Positions 54,096 through 64,000 of a stretch of 64,000 nt of DNA are shown here, piece by piece. Location of the stretch: positions 19,592,880 to 19,656,879 of the forward strand of contig CM041295.1 of the NCBI GenBank assembly GCA_023052935.1, read 5' to 3'. The notes below the pieces were generated by a model that was not told the origin of the DNA, did not search any database, and was given only the letters and a program-made list of their open reading frames with translations. How positions within the stretch are numbered: position 1 is the stretch's first letter; each line of letters begins with the position of its first letter. The translations under genes were made by a program, and so were the position numbers. This stretch comes from Piezodorus guildinii (taxonomy: Eukaryota > Arthropoda > Insecta > Hemiptera > Pentatomidae).

Positions 54096-54819
54096 TTCCC
54101 ATTGAAATTCATGGGTTTGTTTTTGTAGCGACAATTTCTCGGTGGATGTAGCGCGCAATGTGGGTTCGCAAGCCGGGCACCCTAACATGGGAGGGAGGAC
54201 CTTTTGCCTATCGGGGATCAATGCCTGTCCTTGCCAAGCTCTCATCTTGCCTGAATATATTAGAGCCATAAACTGATGGCACTAAGGCAACAACTGATTG
54301 ATGGGCCCATGAAACTCCTTTATAGAAGGGCGCATCATCCCTACCAAGGAGCCTTATTGAATAATATTAGCCCTGTAATGAAAGTCTCCATTTTACAAAG
54401 GGCGAGGTTGGCCTTTGACAGGACGACAAGAAAATATTAGGTAAGGATGCAAAGTAATGGTCAATTTTGACAATGAGAGATGCCCACATTATTACCAAAT
54501 ACATTCGTGGTCATAGACATGGCATCAATCAATAAAAATGTTTCCAAAATTAAACATAACCGCATGTTTTTGAAAAATGCTGATTCACAAAAATATAATA
54601 TTATATATAAAAAATTAAATAAAAGCACATAAAAATCAATGAAAAAAAAAATAGAATTTTTCTCCATATACATCTTCCATCACATCCATCCATATACATC
54701 TTATTCTGATAATAGTTAAAAATACTAACCATGAACTAAGAAACTTTTTTTCTTTTTAATTTCTTTATATTTCTTAATTTTAAGAAAAAAAACAAAAATA
54801 TTCGATTGTTAACAACTTT
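54096..54819. other. Unassigned sequence next to J1
   Basis: 54095-54420 is GC-richer than average and continues a minus-strand open frame out of the J1 fragment, so the join is accidental. No domain or repeat match noticed. The remainder is AT-rich. Confidence 0.35.
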
Positions 54820-54935
54820 ACTCGCCCATTTCAGTCTCCGCGAGGCTATAAACTCAATTATATTCACAGGATACAAGTTCCGCAGTTCCGCGTTGTGCAA
54901 CCTTCTAAACTCCCCATTGGCCTCATCTCTGTTAA
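54820..54935 (-). pseudogene. L3 LINE fragment
   Basis: Minus strand: RDEANGEFRRLHNAELRNLYPVNIIEFIASRRLKWASKVV, the L3 C-terminal block, truncated on both sides. Confidence 0.7.
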
Positions 54936-54939
54936 TTAT

Positions 54940-56175
54940 TATCAATAATGAAATTTTTTTTCCCCACCTTATTCCTCCTGCACTTTAGTCTCAAGTAGGT
55001 TTACTGTACTCCGTCGATAATCCTGTCAATACAGTCCTATTGCCTTAGTGAATCCGCCCAAACTGTAAAGATTGATCAGTTGACACAGCTTAGGATCTAA
55101 AATTCGGTCATTGCCAAAATGGTATCACTGTGTCCTAGCTAATGATCATTGGTAATCGACCAAGACAAAAAAAAAAAAAAAAGAAATGGTTTAATTTATA
55201 ATCAATACATACGTCTGTTATTTTGCAAGCCGATATATTTTTTTAATATATTTTTTGTGTTACTTTTTTTTTCTATGATAAGTGCATATACGCTAAATAA
55301 ATTCCTACATCTCTGATACCTCTTGCCCTTTTAGTTTTTTTATGTGGGATTGTATTAACTTTCTTAATCCATAAAATAACAAAAAAAAAATAAAAATAAA
55401 AATATAAAACGTAATACTATACATATGTAATGAACAAAAAACATTATACGAAATGAAGGCAAATAATCTGTCTACCAGTTGCTTCTTCCTGTTGGAAAAG
55501 ACATTTAGGAGAGCTTCCAACATTAACTTGTCCATCTTTAAATTCACATAAAATTATTGCATAAGTACTGAATATTAGCGTATAATTATTATATTATATT
55601 ATAAGTTAATGTGGGATTAATGGGATAATAAAAATAATAAGAGAAGTTATAGGATTTTTTGCGGATGTTCATTCATACTATTAGCAAGAGTAATAAAATA
55701 TTAAATGAATTAAAACAAGAATCCTTCCACATACATTATTCTTCTCCAAATGTTTGCTAACTGAAATAGCAGAAAGGAAATGTTTACAAAGATGTAAAAA
55801 TTATAGAACCATTAAAATCATTATGTTTAGCTTATAAGTTTTTTATTTCGATATCCTTTATGTATGTTAAATAATTAAAACAATATTATGATACGGTTAA
55901 ATTTCTTTTATTAAAAGAATCGTTTGTTTTTATCCGTTAAATACATTAAATAAATAACAGAAACAAGGAAAGTACATGGGAAATTGAATAATATCATTAT
56001 ATAGACTTGCTATCTAATTGACTAATAAAGAAAACAATGTTGTAGCAGTATACAAAACGAATCACACTTATAAAAGTATCCGAATTGGAAACATAATATC
56101 ATCATAACTTTTTAGAACGCAGGATTATTAAAGGTTATCTCAAACCAGTAACAAATTAGTTTTTCAATAATCTCT
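54940..56175. other. Unassigned AT-rich sequence
   Basis: The 80-codon minus-strand frame at 55305-55547 includes a hydrophobic, Phe/Ile-rich stretch (FYIFIFIFFLLFYGL) but no domain I recognise. No repeat matches noticed. Confidence 0.35.
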
Positions 56176-56179
56176 GAAT

Positions 56180-56290
56180 ACGAGGTCTGACTGAGGATGA
56201 CTCGAATTATCGAGAGTGTTGGAGAGACGGAGTACTGAGGACCGGGATGTGACATCATTGCAGAACCCCGGAGAAAATAAAATGAATTTT
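56180..56290 (+). repeat. Second copy of an RTE-like LINE 3' end
   Basis: GAGGTCTGACTGAGGATGAC...GATCGAGA-like...TTGGAGAGAC repeats the 3' end of the element at 56480-57690 (57615-57660) about 1.4 kb upstream in the same orientation. Confidence 0.55.
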
Positions 56291-56479
56291 TAAAAATAAA
56301 GTGACTCTTTTTATATGAATGTCAATTGTACAAAACAAGGTTTCGAAGTCTTATCTATTTGAGTCCAACATGTTGCAATAGCTGTTTTTAAATGTGACAA
56401 TGTAAAAAAATAGCCATAATATTAATAGATACTTTTGTTGTATCTTATTATACCTATCTACTAAAAAGGAAAGAAAAAC

Positions 56480-57690
56480 CTGTGTAAAAATTACAGAGGG
56501 AAAACGGTAACAGAAAGAGTTGTTTGATCAGATGACAGAGAAAAAGGCAGGATTCAGACGAAGGTAGATCATGTTGCGATTATATTTTCATCCTGACCCA
56601 ACCTGTGCAAAAAAGAGCAGAATACGAACTAGAAACTCATATAACTTTTATTGATCTCCAGAAAGCATAATACAGTGTTCCTCTGAGGAAACGTTGGGAG
56701 TCGTTAGATTTGGCAAAGATAAGTAAAGGCCTGATAAAGCTATAAAAAGTTTGTATATTGGTGCCGAATCGAGAGTGAAGATTGGAACGGAATTCTCAGA
56801 GCCTTCTCCAATCTAACGGCTTGAAACAAGGATTTTGTCAATCCCCACACTTTTTAACATCTATATAGAACAGGTCTTAAAATCATGGAAAAAAAGTTGC
56901 CGGGGTATGAGAGTAGTGGTCGGTGATATTCTATTCACCTTACAGTTCGCGGACGACCAGGTTATCATAGCATCGGATAAATTTGACATGGAATATATGA
57001 TGAGGAAGCTCGTAGAAGTATATGCACACTGGGGTCTGGAAATAAATAAGGAAAAAACCGAATATATGCCTATCCTCCCATCCGTCCCTGGCTGGACGAT
57101 TCCACAAAGCGATGCCTTCAAATATCTAGGCGTTACTATAGATAAGAACGCCTCAATAGATAGGGACTTATCTAACAAGATTATTAACGGAAAAAGGATT
57201 ATTGGGATAGTAAATGGAGTGTTATGGAATAAGAAGGTATCACTCCTATTGAAAAAAGAGATATTCCACTCCTTTCTGGTTGGCACTACGATGTATGGAT
57301 GTGAATCCTGGGCAGTGAAGAAACCTCAGCAAAAAAAAAAAACGATTATCCCTGGAGATGGATTTTCGGAGAAGAAGTTGTGCCGTGTCTCGGTTAGATA
57401 AAATCCCCAATAATCAAATAAGGGAAAGAGTGGGGGCCGAGCTCACCATTCTCGAAGAAATTAGTAGAAGAAGGCTGATGTGGTATGGGCACGTCATGAG
57501 AATGGACGAAGCACGTTGGCTTCTTCGATTAATTGAATACTGTTCACGCAAGAAGAGAAAACGGGGAAGACCTCGGAGAAGATGGATAGAAGATGTAATG
57601 GAGGATGGCAGCCAGAGGTCTGACTGAGGATGACTGGAATGATCGAGATAGTTGGAGAGACATCAATGACTGAATGACAATCGTACAAAA
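56480..57690 (+). mobile_element. RTE-like LINE, reverse transcriptase portion
   Basis: The first part is frameshifted (AGFR.GRS...., then LIDLQKA.NTVP). An open frame from 56835 reads SIPTLFNIYIEQVLKSW, LQFADDQVIIASDKFDMEYMMRKLVEVYAHWGLEINKEKTEYM (catalytic FADD), DAFKYLGVTIDKNASIDRDLSNKII, GTTMYGCESWAV. A frame change in an A-run at 57330-57343 leads to MDFRRRSCAVSRLDKIPNNQIRERVGAE, RRRLMWYGHVMRMDEARW, KRKRGRPRRRWIEDVMED. The blocks and spacing fit RTE-like LINEs. It ends in an A-rich tail near 57690. The poly-A slip is the main lesion in an otherwise readable C-terminal half. Confidence 0.75.
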
Positions 57691-57753
57691 TAAAAAAAAA
57701 AAATGATAAATAATAATGACCAATATTGATGTCTCAAATATAGAAGTTTTTGA

Positions 57754-57803
57754 TACATTTTTCAGAAGATGAAGTTAAAAGACTTCGAAACGTAAATGAT
57801 GTG
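57754..57803 (+). ncRNA. Hammerhead-like motif, mutated core
   Basis: Potential stem I ACAT../..ATGT, core CAGAAGA (one base off CTGAAGA), one spacer T, a perfect stem II GAAGT/ACTTC around TAAAAG, GAAAC and triplet GTA. A minus-strand ACTTCGAAAC word occurs at 56344-56353, possibly its inverted partner on the other side of the RTE-like LINE. Confidence 0.4.
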
Positions 57804-58019
57804 TAATTGGATATGAGATTAGATATATTTTCGTATAAGAGACTCTTCTAATTCGGATACAATAAAAAAAAATTGAGGTAACCCCTCTTAAAATTACGTT
57901 TAAGATATTTAGAATCCAAATAAAAAATACTATCTTATGGTCCGTACACGGTTCTCAAACTATTTGACTAATTGTTCGAAATTCGGCGAACAAATAGAAG
58001 GATATCTTTTTCAGAAACA

Positions 58020-58105
58020 ATTCTTTATTGAGCAATATTACAATCAGTCCAATTTAGGACATTTTTAAAAGTGATACAGTACAATATTCATACATTAGGG
58101 TATCT
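58020..58105 (-). repeat. J2-type LINE 3' tail fragment
   Basis: AATATTACAATCAGTCCAAT...TAGGACATTTTTAAAAGTGA matches 10805-10880. Confidence 0.5.
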
Positions 58106-58189
58106 AACGAAAATACCGACGCTTCGACATTGTTATCAGCCGAGAAGTCTCATAATGGCGGCCGATTAAAAATGGCTTCGTTCAATAAC

Positions 58190-58520
58190 TCAGTTATTTT
58201 TAAAGGTAGAGATATAAAGTATAGTCTTGGGATCATTCAAGACACCACGATTGATCATAAAACATACAATAAAAATAATTGAAATTTCAACCATATATAC
58301 GCTCATGACCGAGTTATTTTTGAAGATATATCTCACGGTGTGATCCAGAATTATAGCTGACTTCCACGTGTTAGGGAGCGACACGAAATTAGAGTATTCA
58401 CACCGTGAATTTCTGCGAAACAGGTAAAATATCTTTCCTTGAAAAGCCTCATCAACTTTACCCTGCGGTAACGACTTGTTATCATGAGGAAGGTTTTAGG
58501 GCATTTTCCAATACCACAAC
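58190..58520 (-). pseudogene. R2-like LINE endonuclease fragment, second copy
   Basis: Minus strand: GKCPKTFLMITSRYRRVKLM, FTCFAEIHGVNTLISCR and, after a frameshift, SLPNTWKSAIILDHTVRYI. This lines up with NCPNN...TRRHH....., VYCIDTDG and FPKNGNTAMILDPTVRYE of the copy at 48945-49690. The catalytic-block DPT has become DHT. The piece starts right beside the tip of a family H copy. Confidence 0.6.
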
Positions 58521-58524
58521 GATT

Positions 58525-59390
58525 GATTATTTTTAAAAAATCTGGTGCGGGCAACACACGACTTTCACTTACCTCCATTTTTAAAATCAGTGAAAGAATA
58601 TTCAAAAACAGTTAGAGATAAAAATACGTGAAACTATTAAGGAATTAATGAAATTGAATTTACATAGAAACATGTGTTTCATTAAAAAATCTATTATATT
58701 ATTATCTAAAATAATCACTTAGTTTTATGTTCATTTTATCACTCTCTATTAACTTTTAAAAGCTTGTGTATGAGATAATATTTTTTCTAAAATCTTTAGC
58801 TTTCCAACGGTATATCATACATGTATATTAATGATCTTATGTTCAAAAACGAAAAATTGCATTAAAAAAATATTTTTTCTCTTTTCTCCTTTAGTTGGGC
58901 ATCAAATTTATTCAATTTATATATTTATCTGTTTTTTATCAGCGTTAACAAGATAATATGATTATTTTTATTGAATCTACAAAATTAAAGGTACTGTAGG
59001 GGAAGAAAATTTAAAATATCGGCATTTAAGTCCTGTCAGACCATTTTAATCAAATAAAAACCTACATGATATTAAGGTCCATTAAATTTTACATCAGAGT
59101 GAGTTTAATAAAAATCGTCGGAACCGTTTTCGAGAAAAGGTGCAAAATGCATGTTATAAAGTGTCTCTTCTGGTAAGCTCATTTTGATGAAAAAAGTTTT
59201 GTCACGTCTCGGGCGTATAGTTGTCTTCAATATGAAATTTCAGTTTCATTGGACTTACCGTTTCCGCCCGGGAGTTACCACACACACACACACACACACA
59301 CACAAAACACAGACCTTTCGAAAATTTTCACGATCGCAATACTACCCTTTACTATATATAGTAAGTGAAAGTAATATAAACAAATATCGT
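58525..59390 (-). repeat. Family H repeat, complete minus-strand copy
   Basis: Both ends are preserved. TCTGGTGCGGGCAACACACG and CTTTCACTTAC (58562-58572) at one end; GTAAGTGAAAG (59361-59371), an exact inverted match, beside the hairpin ACTATATATAGT at the other. Internal (CA)n at about 59279-59303. The plus-strand frame at 59184-59450 runs through the CA tract and is not a gene. Confidence 0.75.
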
Positions 59391-59399
59391 ATAAATCCT

Positions 59400-59739
59400 T
59401 ATGAAACACGTACTTGTATTGCTATAAATAAAAAAATCTATCATGATTGAGATATAATCCCGAAAGAATGGACACACTTCAAAAAATCAATGCTTCAAGT
59501 CACTAATTTTGGCGCAACAGACCGTGTATATACTTGGCCTCACAGCTATTTTGTGGCAACCATTGGTCTCCAACCTTACAAATCCAAGGGGAAGCCGTGT
59601 ATTTTCACAGCCATGGGTACTCCCCTCTCTAACACAGCAGTCGATAATTGACCAATTACTCATCCAATTCATTCAGCAGCAGGACAGAAAAGCCAAGAAC
59701 ATACACCATAAGAAACCTAAAACTACTGAATTAAAATTC
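59400..59739. other. Unassigned sequence
   Basis: 59510-59690 is less AT-rich, with overlapping short frames on both strands and no recognised domain. It may be a SINE tail (TTTTGGCGCAACAG... recalls the GGCGCGACAGG edge of group B). Confidence 0.35.
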
Positions 59740-60475
59740 AAGTATGTTAATAAGAACCGGTAAAGAAAAAGGACTCAGATTAAATACCGATAAAACGAAA
59801 TATATGACTAGTAGCAGAAACGGTGGCGATCTTAGTGATGTTGATATATCAGAGCATACTTTTGAACACCTACAGAAATTCAAGTATTTAGGTTCAATGA
59901 TAACAAGACAAAATGAAATCCAGGAAGAAATTAAATCCCGATTAAAGGTGGGAAATGCGTGTTATTATTCAGTTGCTAAATTACTTAGCTAGCCGCTTCT
60001 ATCTAAAAACTTAAAGGTTAGAATTTATAGAACTATTATTTTCCGACGGTTCTTTACGGGTGTAAACCGTGGCCGCTTACTTTGAAGGATGAACAACGCC
60101 TTAAGGTATTCGAAAATAAGGTACTGCGTAGGACATTTGGTCCGAGGAGAGATGAGGCCACTGGGGAGTTTAGAAGGTAGCACAACGCGGAATTGCGAGA
60201 CTTGTATCCTGTGAATATAATTGAGTTGATAGCATCGCGGAGATTTAAATGGGCGAGTAAAGTTGTTGGGCTCGGTGAGGAACGGATTCCGAGAAATTTG
60301 TTATTCGCTGATCCGACTGGTAGGCGTCCGAAAGGTAGGCCGAAGCGTCGATGGAAGGATTGCGTTAAGGCTGATCTCGGGGACTTGGGCTTGAACGGTG
60401 AACATTGAACGAGTCTTTGTAGGCGGAATTCGGTGGTATCGGCAACGAACCTTCGTGTTCATTAAGCCTATTATT
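59740..60475 (+). pseudogene. L3 LINE, C-terminal half
   Basis: LIRTGKEKGLRLNTDKTKYM, EHLQKFKYLGSMITRQNEIQEEIKSRLKVGNACYYSVAKLLS, then several frameshifts and stops through VLRRTFGPRRDEATGEF, LYPVNIIELIASRRFKWASKVVGLGEER and RRPKGRPKRRWKDCVKADLGDLG. The 3' end is TATTATTATATTATA at about 60470. The ADD box is upstream of the truncation. Confidence 0.75.
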
Positions 60476-60484
60476 ATATTATAT

Positions 60485-61007
60485 AATTAAAGAGTTTCTA
60501 TGACTGCACCACCTACCAACTTTAATTCAAATTGATTATTCAAAATATTATTAAAATTATTATTGAATATCACTGACATATCCCAAATTGAGGAGAATAA
60601 CTATTTGCTCTAAACCGTATAAAGGTTTATTTCCTGCTATCGTATTATCCGTTTACGTGCTCGACGGAATAAGGTTACACGTGGCTGGAAAATTATTGGA
60701 GAGGAAACCTACGAATGCACTTGAATCGGCGATGCCTTACAACACCCTTTCATCAGTCTAGAACCAGGTATAAATTATTTCTGATTAAGCAACCCAATCA
60801 TATTTATAGCGTTAACTCAACATTAAACAAAAACATCAGTGTTTACCGTTTGTGTCGTAAATACCTTATTATTTACCTACAATATTCATACGTTGTACTT
60901 TTTAATTTATAATTAATCGATAATTATTGAACGTCTTGTTATTTTGAATCGTATAAACGTTAATGAAAAATTCAATTGCTACACTTTATGGGTTTTTTTT
61001 TTTATTT
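60485..61007. other. Unassigned AT-rich sequence
   Basis: No feature recognised before the left arm of the palindrome. Confidence 0.4.
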
Positions 61008-61207
61008 ACATTTTTTGTTGTTATATACAAATATCTGATTAAGAAGAAAAATTAAAATAAAATATTACAATAAGGTTTAACTTTTTTATATTTTTAACTC
61101 ATAACTAGCTGCCAGATAAATAGACATTTATGTAACATTGTTGTCTATTAATTTTTATTACAGTTGAAACTTGTTTGAATAAATAAATGTGTTGTTTGGT
61201 TCTTTCC

Positions 61208-61420
61208 TCGCGCGGATCTCATTACCGCGTATGGGGAGCGTCCCACGGGTGGCGGATGTGGGGATGGTCGGTGGAATTTCATCGGAAGCTCCTCCCGGCT
61301 AAGTCCGATGGACTCGCTGACCAATAATGAGAGCGGCCCTCCAGGCTTGCTGGAGGGTGTGACGTAGGTTCGAACGGCCTACTCACATATTTTAGTTCAC
61401 AAAATACCACAAACAATCAT
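61208..61420 (+). promoter_or_regulatory. L3 5' untranslated region with stable hairpins
   Basis: GC-rich leader of the L3 LINE. AGTCC-GAT-GGACT (61302-61314) and a perfect 8-bp stem CCCTCCAG-GCTTG-CTGGAGGG (61337-61357) are visible. LINE leaders usually carry an internal promoter and sometimes a self-cleaving ribozyme; I could not fit a known ribozyme fold. Confidence 0.45.
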
Positions 61421-62169
61421 GGATTTCTCTAAGATAAAACGCTCATTATCCGGAGGTAAACTAGTCCCCCATTCGGGTCTCCGGGTGGGGACTGCTTCAA
61501 GGAAACCATGGCGCAAGATGTATACCAGGGCATAATTTTGAACACGTTGAGAAATTCAAGTATTTAGGTTCAATGATAACAAGAAAAAATGAAATCCAGG
61601 ATGAAATAAAGTCCCGGTTAAAGGTGGGAAATTCGTGTTATTATTCAGTTGCTAAGTTACTTAGCTCACGGCTTCTATCTAAAAACTTAAAGGTTAGAAT
61701 TTATAAAACTATTATTCTTCCAACGGTTCTTTACGAATGTGAAACGTGGCCGCTTACTTTGAAGGATGGACAACGGCTTAAGGTTTTCGAAAATAAGGTA
61801 CTGCGTAAAATATTTGTTCCGAAGAGAGATGAGGACACTGGAGAGTTTATAAGGTTGCATAACGCGGAATTGCGGAACTTGTATCATGTGAATATAATTG
61901 AGTTGATAGCGTCGCTGAGACTCAAATGGGCGAGTAAAATTGTTGGGCTCGGTGAGGTACGGAAACCAACGAGAAAGCTGGTATTTGCTGATCCGACTGG
62001 TAGGCTTCTGATAGGTAGACCGAAGTGTCGATGGGAGGATTGCGTTAAGGCTGATCTTGGGGGCTTGGGCTTGAACGGAGAACATTGGACGAGTCTGTGT
62101 AGACGGAATATGGTGGTATCGGCATCGAACCTTCGGGTTCGGTAAACCTATTATTATTATTATTATTAT
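61208..62169 (+). mobile_element. L3 LINE retaining its 5' end, with internal deletion
   Basis: Flanked by an imperfect ~15-bp duplication (TGTTTGGTTCTTTCC at 61193-61207, TGTTAGGTTCTTTTC at 62170-62184), so both true ends are visible. The first ~300 bp are GC-rich 5' untranslated sequence with strong hairpins, followed by a possible ORF start at 61420 (MDFSKIKRSLSGGKLV). At about 61525 it jumps to the C-terminal polymerase (HVEKFKYLGSMITRKNEIQDEIKS). From 61573 a 190-codon frame runs to the stop near 62145 without interruption (YECETWPL where other copies have YGCETW). The (TTA)n 3' end is at 62146-62169. Most of the protein is deleted. Confidence 0.8.
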
Positions 62170-62855
62170 TGTTAGGTTCTTTTCTGGTTAAAGTGATTGA
62201 TTTTCATTCATCTTTTATTTCTTTTTTCCTTCTCCTTACGTTTATAGGTATATGTATATATGTGTGTGTGTGTATATATATATACATACATATGCACATA
62301 TCCACACATACATACACACACATATATACATATACCTATAAACGTAGGGAGAAGGAAAAAAGAAATAAATGATTTTGATTGAAAATCGATCACTTTAATA
62401 AAAAAAGAACCTAACAATACATTTATTTATTCAAACAAGTTTCAATTGTAATAAAAATTAATAAACAACAATGTTACATAAAAGTCTATTTATCTGGCAG
62501 CTAGGTATGAGTTAAAAATATAAAAAAGTTAAACCTTATTGTAATATTTGATTTTTATTTTTATTCTTAATCAGGTATTTGTATATAACAACAAAAATAT
62601 ATAACTTTTATAAAGAATATATCAAAGATAAATTTGGCTGTGAAAACATATGTGGAATTGATTGATTAGAGGAGGAGGAAATGAAACAATGCATATGTGT
62701 ATAAACATAATAATTTAATTATTATTTGAAAGAGTTTTGAAATTATTACATTCTAAATGAGTGTAAAGAAAAATATTGGTTTTAATATCAAGTGTTGTTA
62801 AAAGTGAAGGGATACGTTGCTTTAATCCAGTAGGTGATAACAAGCATGCAGGGCT

Positions 62856-63592
62856 GGTCAGACTGTAATAGTTTTTTAAAAATGTATATTTTTTATGGTC
62901 AGCCTGTAATAGTTTTTTAAGAATGTGACGAAATGTATATTTTTTTATGGTCAGCCTGTAATAGTTTTTTAAAAATGTGACGAAATGTATATTTTTTATG
63001 GTCAGCCTGTAATAGTTTTTTAAAAATGTGACGAAATGTATATTTTTTATGGTCAGACTGTAATAGTTTTTTAAAAATGTATATTTTTTATGGTCAGCCT
63101 GTAATAGTTTTTTAAAAATGTGACGAAATGTATATTTTTTATGGTCAGCCTGTAATAGTTTTTTAAAAATGAGACAAAATGTATATTTTTTATGGTCAGC
63201 CTGTAATAGTTTTTTAAAAATGTGACGAAATGTATATTTTTTATGGTCAGCATGTAATAGCTTTTTAAAAATGAGACAAAATGTATTTTTTTTATGGTCA
63301 GACTGTAATAGTTTTTTAAAAATGAGACAAAATGTATATTTTTTATGGTCAGACTGTAATAGTTTTTTTAAAAATGAGACAAAATGTATATTTTTTATGG
63401 TCAGACTATAATAGTTTTTTTTAAAAATGAGACAAAATGTATATTTTTTATGGTCAGACTGTAATAGTTTTTTAAAAATGTATATTTTTTATGGTCAGCC
63501 TGTAATAGTTTTTTAAAAATGTGACGAAATGTTTATTTTTTATGGTCAGCCTGTAATAGATTTTTAAAAATGTGACAAAATGTATATTTTTC
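62856..63592. repeat. Minisatellite, ~51-bp unit, 15 copies
   Basis: Fifteen tandem units starting GGTCAG. The common unit is 51 bp: GGTCAGCCTGTAATAGTTTT, TTAAAAATGTGACGAAATGT, ATATTTTTTAT. Three variants are mixed: GTGACG type, GAGACA type, and a short ~42-bp type lacking that block (units at 62856, 63050 and 63452). Because 51 is divisible by three, short open frames arise by chance. Not CRISPR: there are no unique spacers. Confidence 0.95.
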
Positions 63593-63714
63593 ATATAAGT
63601 GCAATATGAAAAAATATTAAAGGTTTGTAAAATGCCTTATAACAATGTAAAAACTAAAGTTGTTTATCTTTTAATATTAAAATAAGTGATATTTAATTTT
63701 ATAGATCCCTTGAA

Positions 63715-63910
63715 AATGGCAAAAGGAAAAAAGAAATAAACAATGTTGAATAAAAATGGATCACTTTAATTAAAACAGAACCTATCAATTGTTACTTATT
63801 TCAATATTGAACTTTAATTAGTATGAAGAAAATTAATTTTTGCAATAATAAATGATAATTTATTAATGTATTGTACGATAGTAAGGAAGGCCTCCGAAAC
63901 GTTGACTCTT
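63715..63910 (+). repeat. Palindrome-arm relative and hammerhead-side remnant
   Basis: 63725-63800 (GGAAAAAAGAAATAAACAAT, GGATCACTTTAATTAAAACA, GAACCTATCAATTG) resembles the arm at 62350-62420. 63885-63935 (GGCCTCCGAAACGTTGAC, then AAAATAAACTT) resembles the GAAAC side of the hammerhead elements, such as 42088-42108; the CTGATGA side is missing. Confidence 0.4.
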
Positions 63911-64000
63911 AATTATTGTAAAAATAAACTTACATTAAAGATTTAAGAACTATGTATCTATTTATTATTTAAATATCTGAAAATTGCTTTTGAATGTGGC

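Larger units (their letters stand above)
61008..62605. repeat. Long palindrome with microsatellite centre, split by an L3 insertion
   Basis: If the LINE at 61208-62169 is removed, the remaining sequence is an inverted repeat with arms of roughly 300 bp. The left arm (about 61008-61207 plus 62185-62280) pairs with the right arm (about 62300-62605). Matching landmarks are GCTGCCAGATAAATAGAC / GTCTATTTATCTGGCAGC, ATTACAGTTGAAACTTGTTT and its complement, and TCCTT(C)TCC.TACGTTTATAG near the centre. The centre is a TG/TA/CA-rich run (62245-62335). Related sequence recurs at 63715-63800. Class unknown (foldback-like). Confidence 0.65.

Noticed and set aside
55305..55547. Small membrane protein gene
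   Set aside because: The hydrophobic stretch comes from an AT-rich run, and no supporting signals were found.
63071..63253. 60-codon repeat protein
   Set aside because: Translation of the 51-bp minisatellite, whose unit length is divisible by three.
62856..63592. CRISPR-like array
   Set aside because: Units are contiguous, with no unique spacers, in a eukaryotic context; it is a minisatellite.

Overview
This is an AT-rich, repeat-dominated piece of a eukaryotic genome, most likely from an arthropod (probably an insect). The evidence is the mix of transposon families (mariner, Tc1, pogo, hAT miniature elements; Jockey-, CR1-, RTE- and R2-type LINEs; tRNA-derived SINEs; Penelope-like remnants with hammerhead motifs) and a short stretch coding for an insect-type syntaxin-1A N-terminus. 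I see no intact host gene, no rRNA or true tRNA gene, no operon and no CRISPR array. Nearly every recognisable reading frame is a decayed transposon.

Layout. 0-8 kb: a 1.1-kb palindromic hammerhead-bearing element, a SINE, a decayed mariner, a second inverted hammerhead pair enclosing a mariner copy, and a LINE (here called L3) with a clear target-site duplication. 8-20 kb: many pieces of two Jockey-like LINE families (J1, J2), a hAT miniature element and a motif array. 20-25 kb: a CR1-like reverse transcriptase fragment, a pogo/Tigger element with a hAT miniature element nested in it, and two mariner families. 25-35 kb: a candidate solo LTR, LINE and SINE pieces, a broken Tc1, another mariner, and copies of an unclassified ~0.9-kb repeat (here family H). 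35-51 kb: nested insertions (Tc1, J2, R2-like and palindromic elements inside H copies; mariner inside L3), plus the syntaxin-1A fragment abutting a palindromic hammerhead element at 44.6 kb. 51-64 kb: LINE and SINE pieces, an RTE-like LINE with an intact FADD box, R2-like debris, a long palindrome split by an L3 copy that keeps its 5' end, and a 15-copy minisatellite.

The elements do not form a pathway. Their relationship is historical: nesting order, shared deletion junctions and target-site duplications show who inserted into whom. The two most unusual features are (1) short palindromic elements carrying hammerhead-ribozyme-like motifs in inverted pairs, one of them cleanly bounded by a 10-bp duplication, and (2) family H, a non-coding repeat with subterminal inverted repeats, a small hairpin and an internal TG/CA microsatellite, resembling helentron-derived (DINE-1/HINE-type) elements. 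Family names J1, J2, L3 and H, SINE groups A-C and palindromes P1-P4 are labels for this window only. Boundaries are read by eye and, unless a duplication is quoted, are good to about 10-30 bases.
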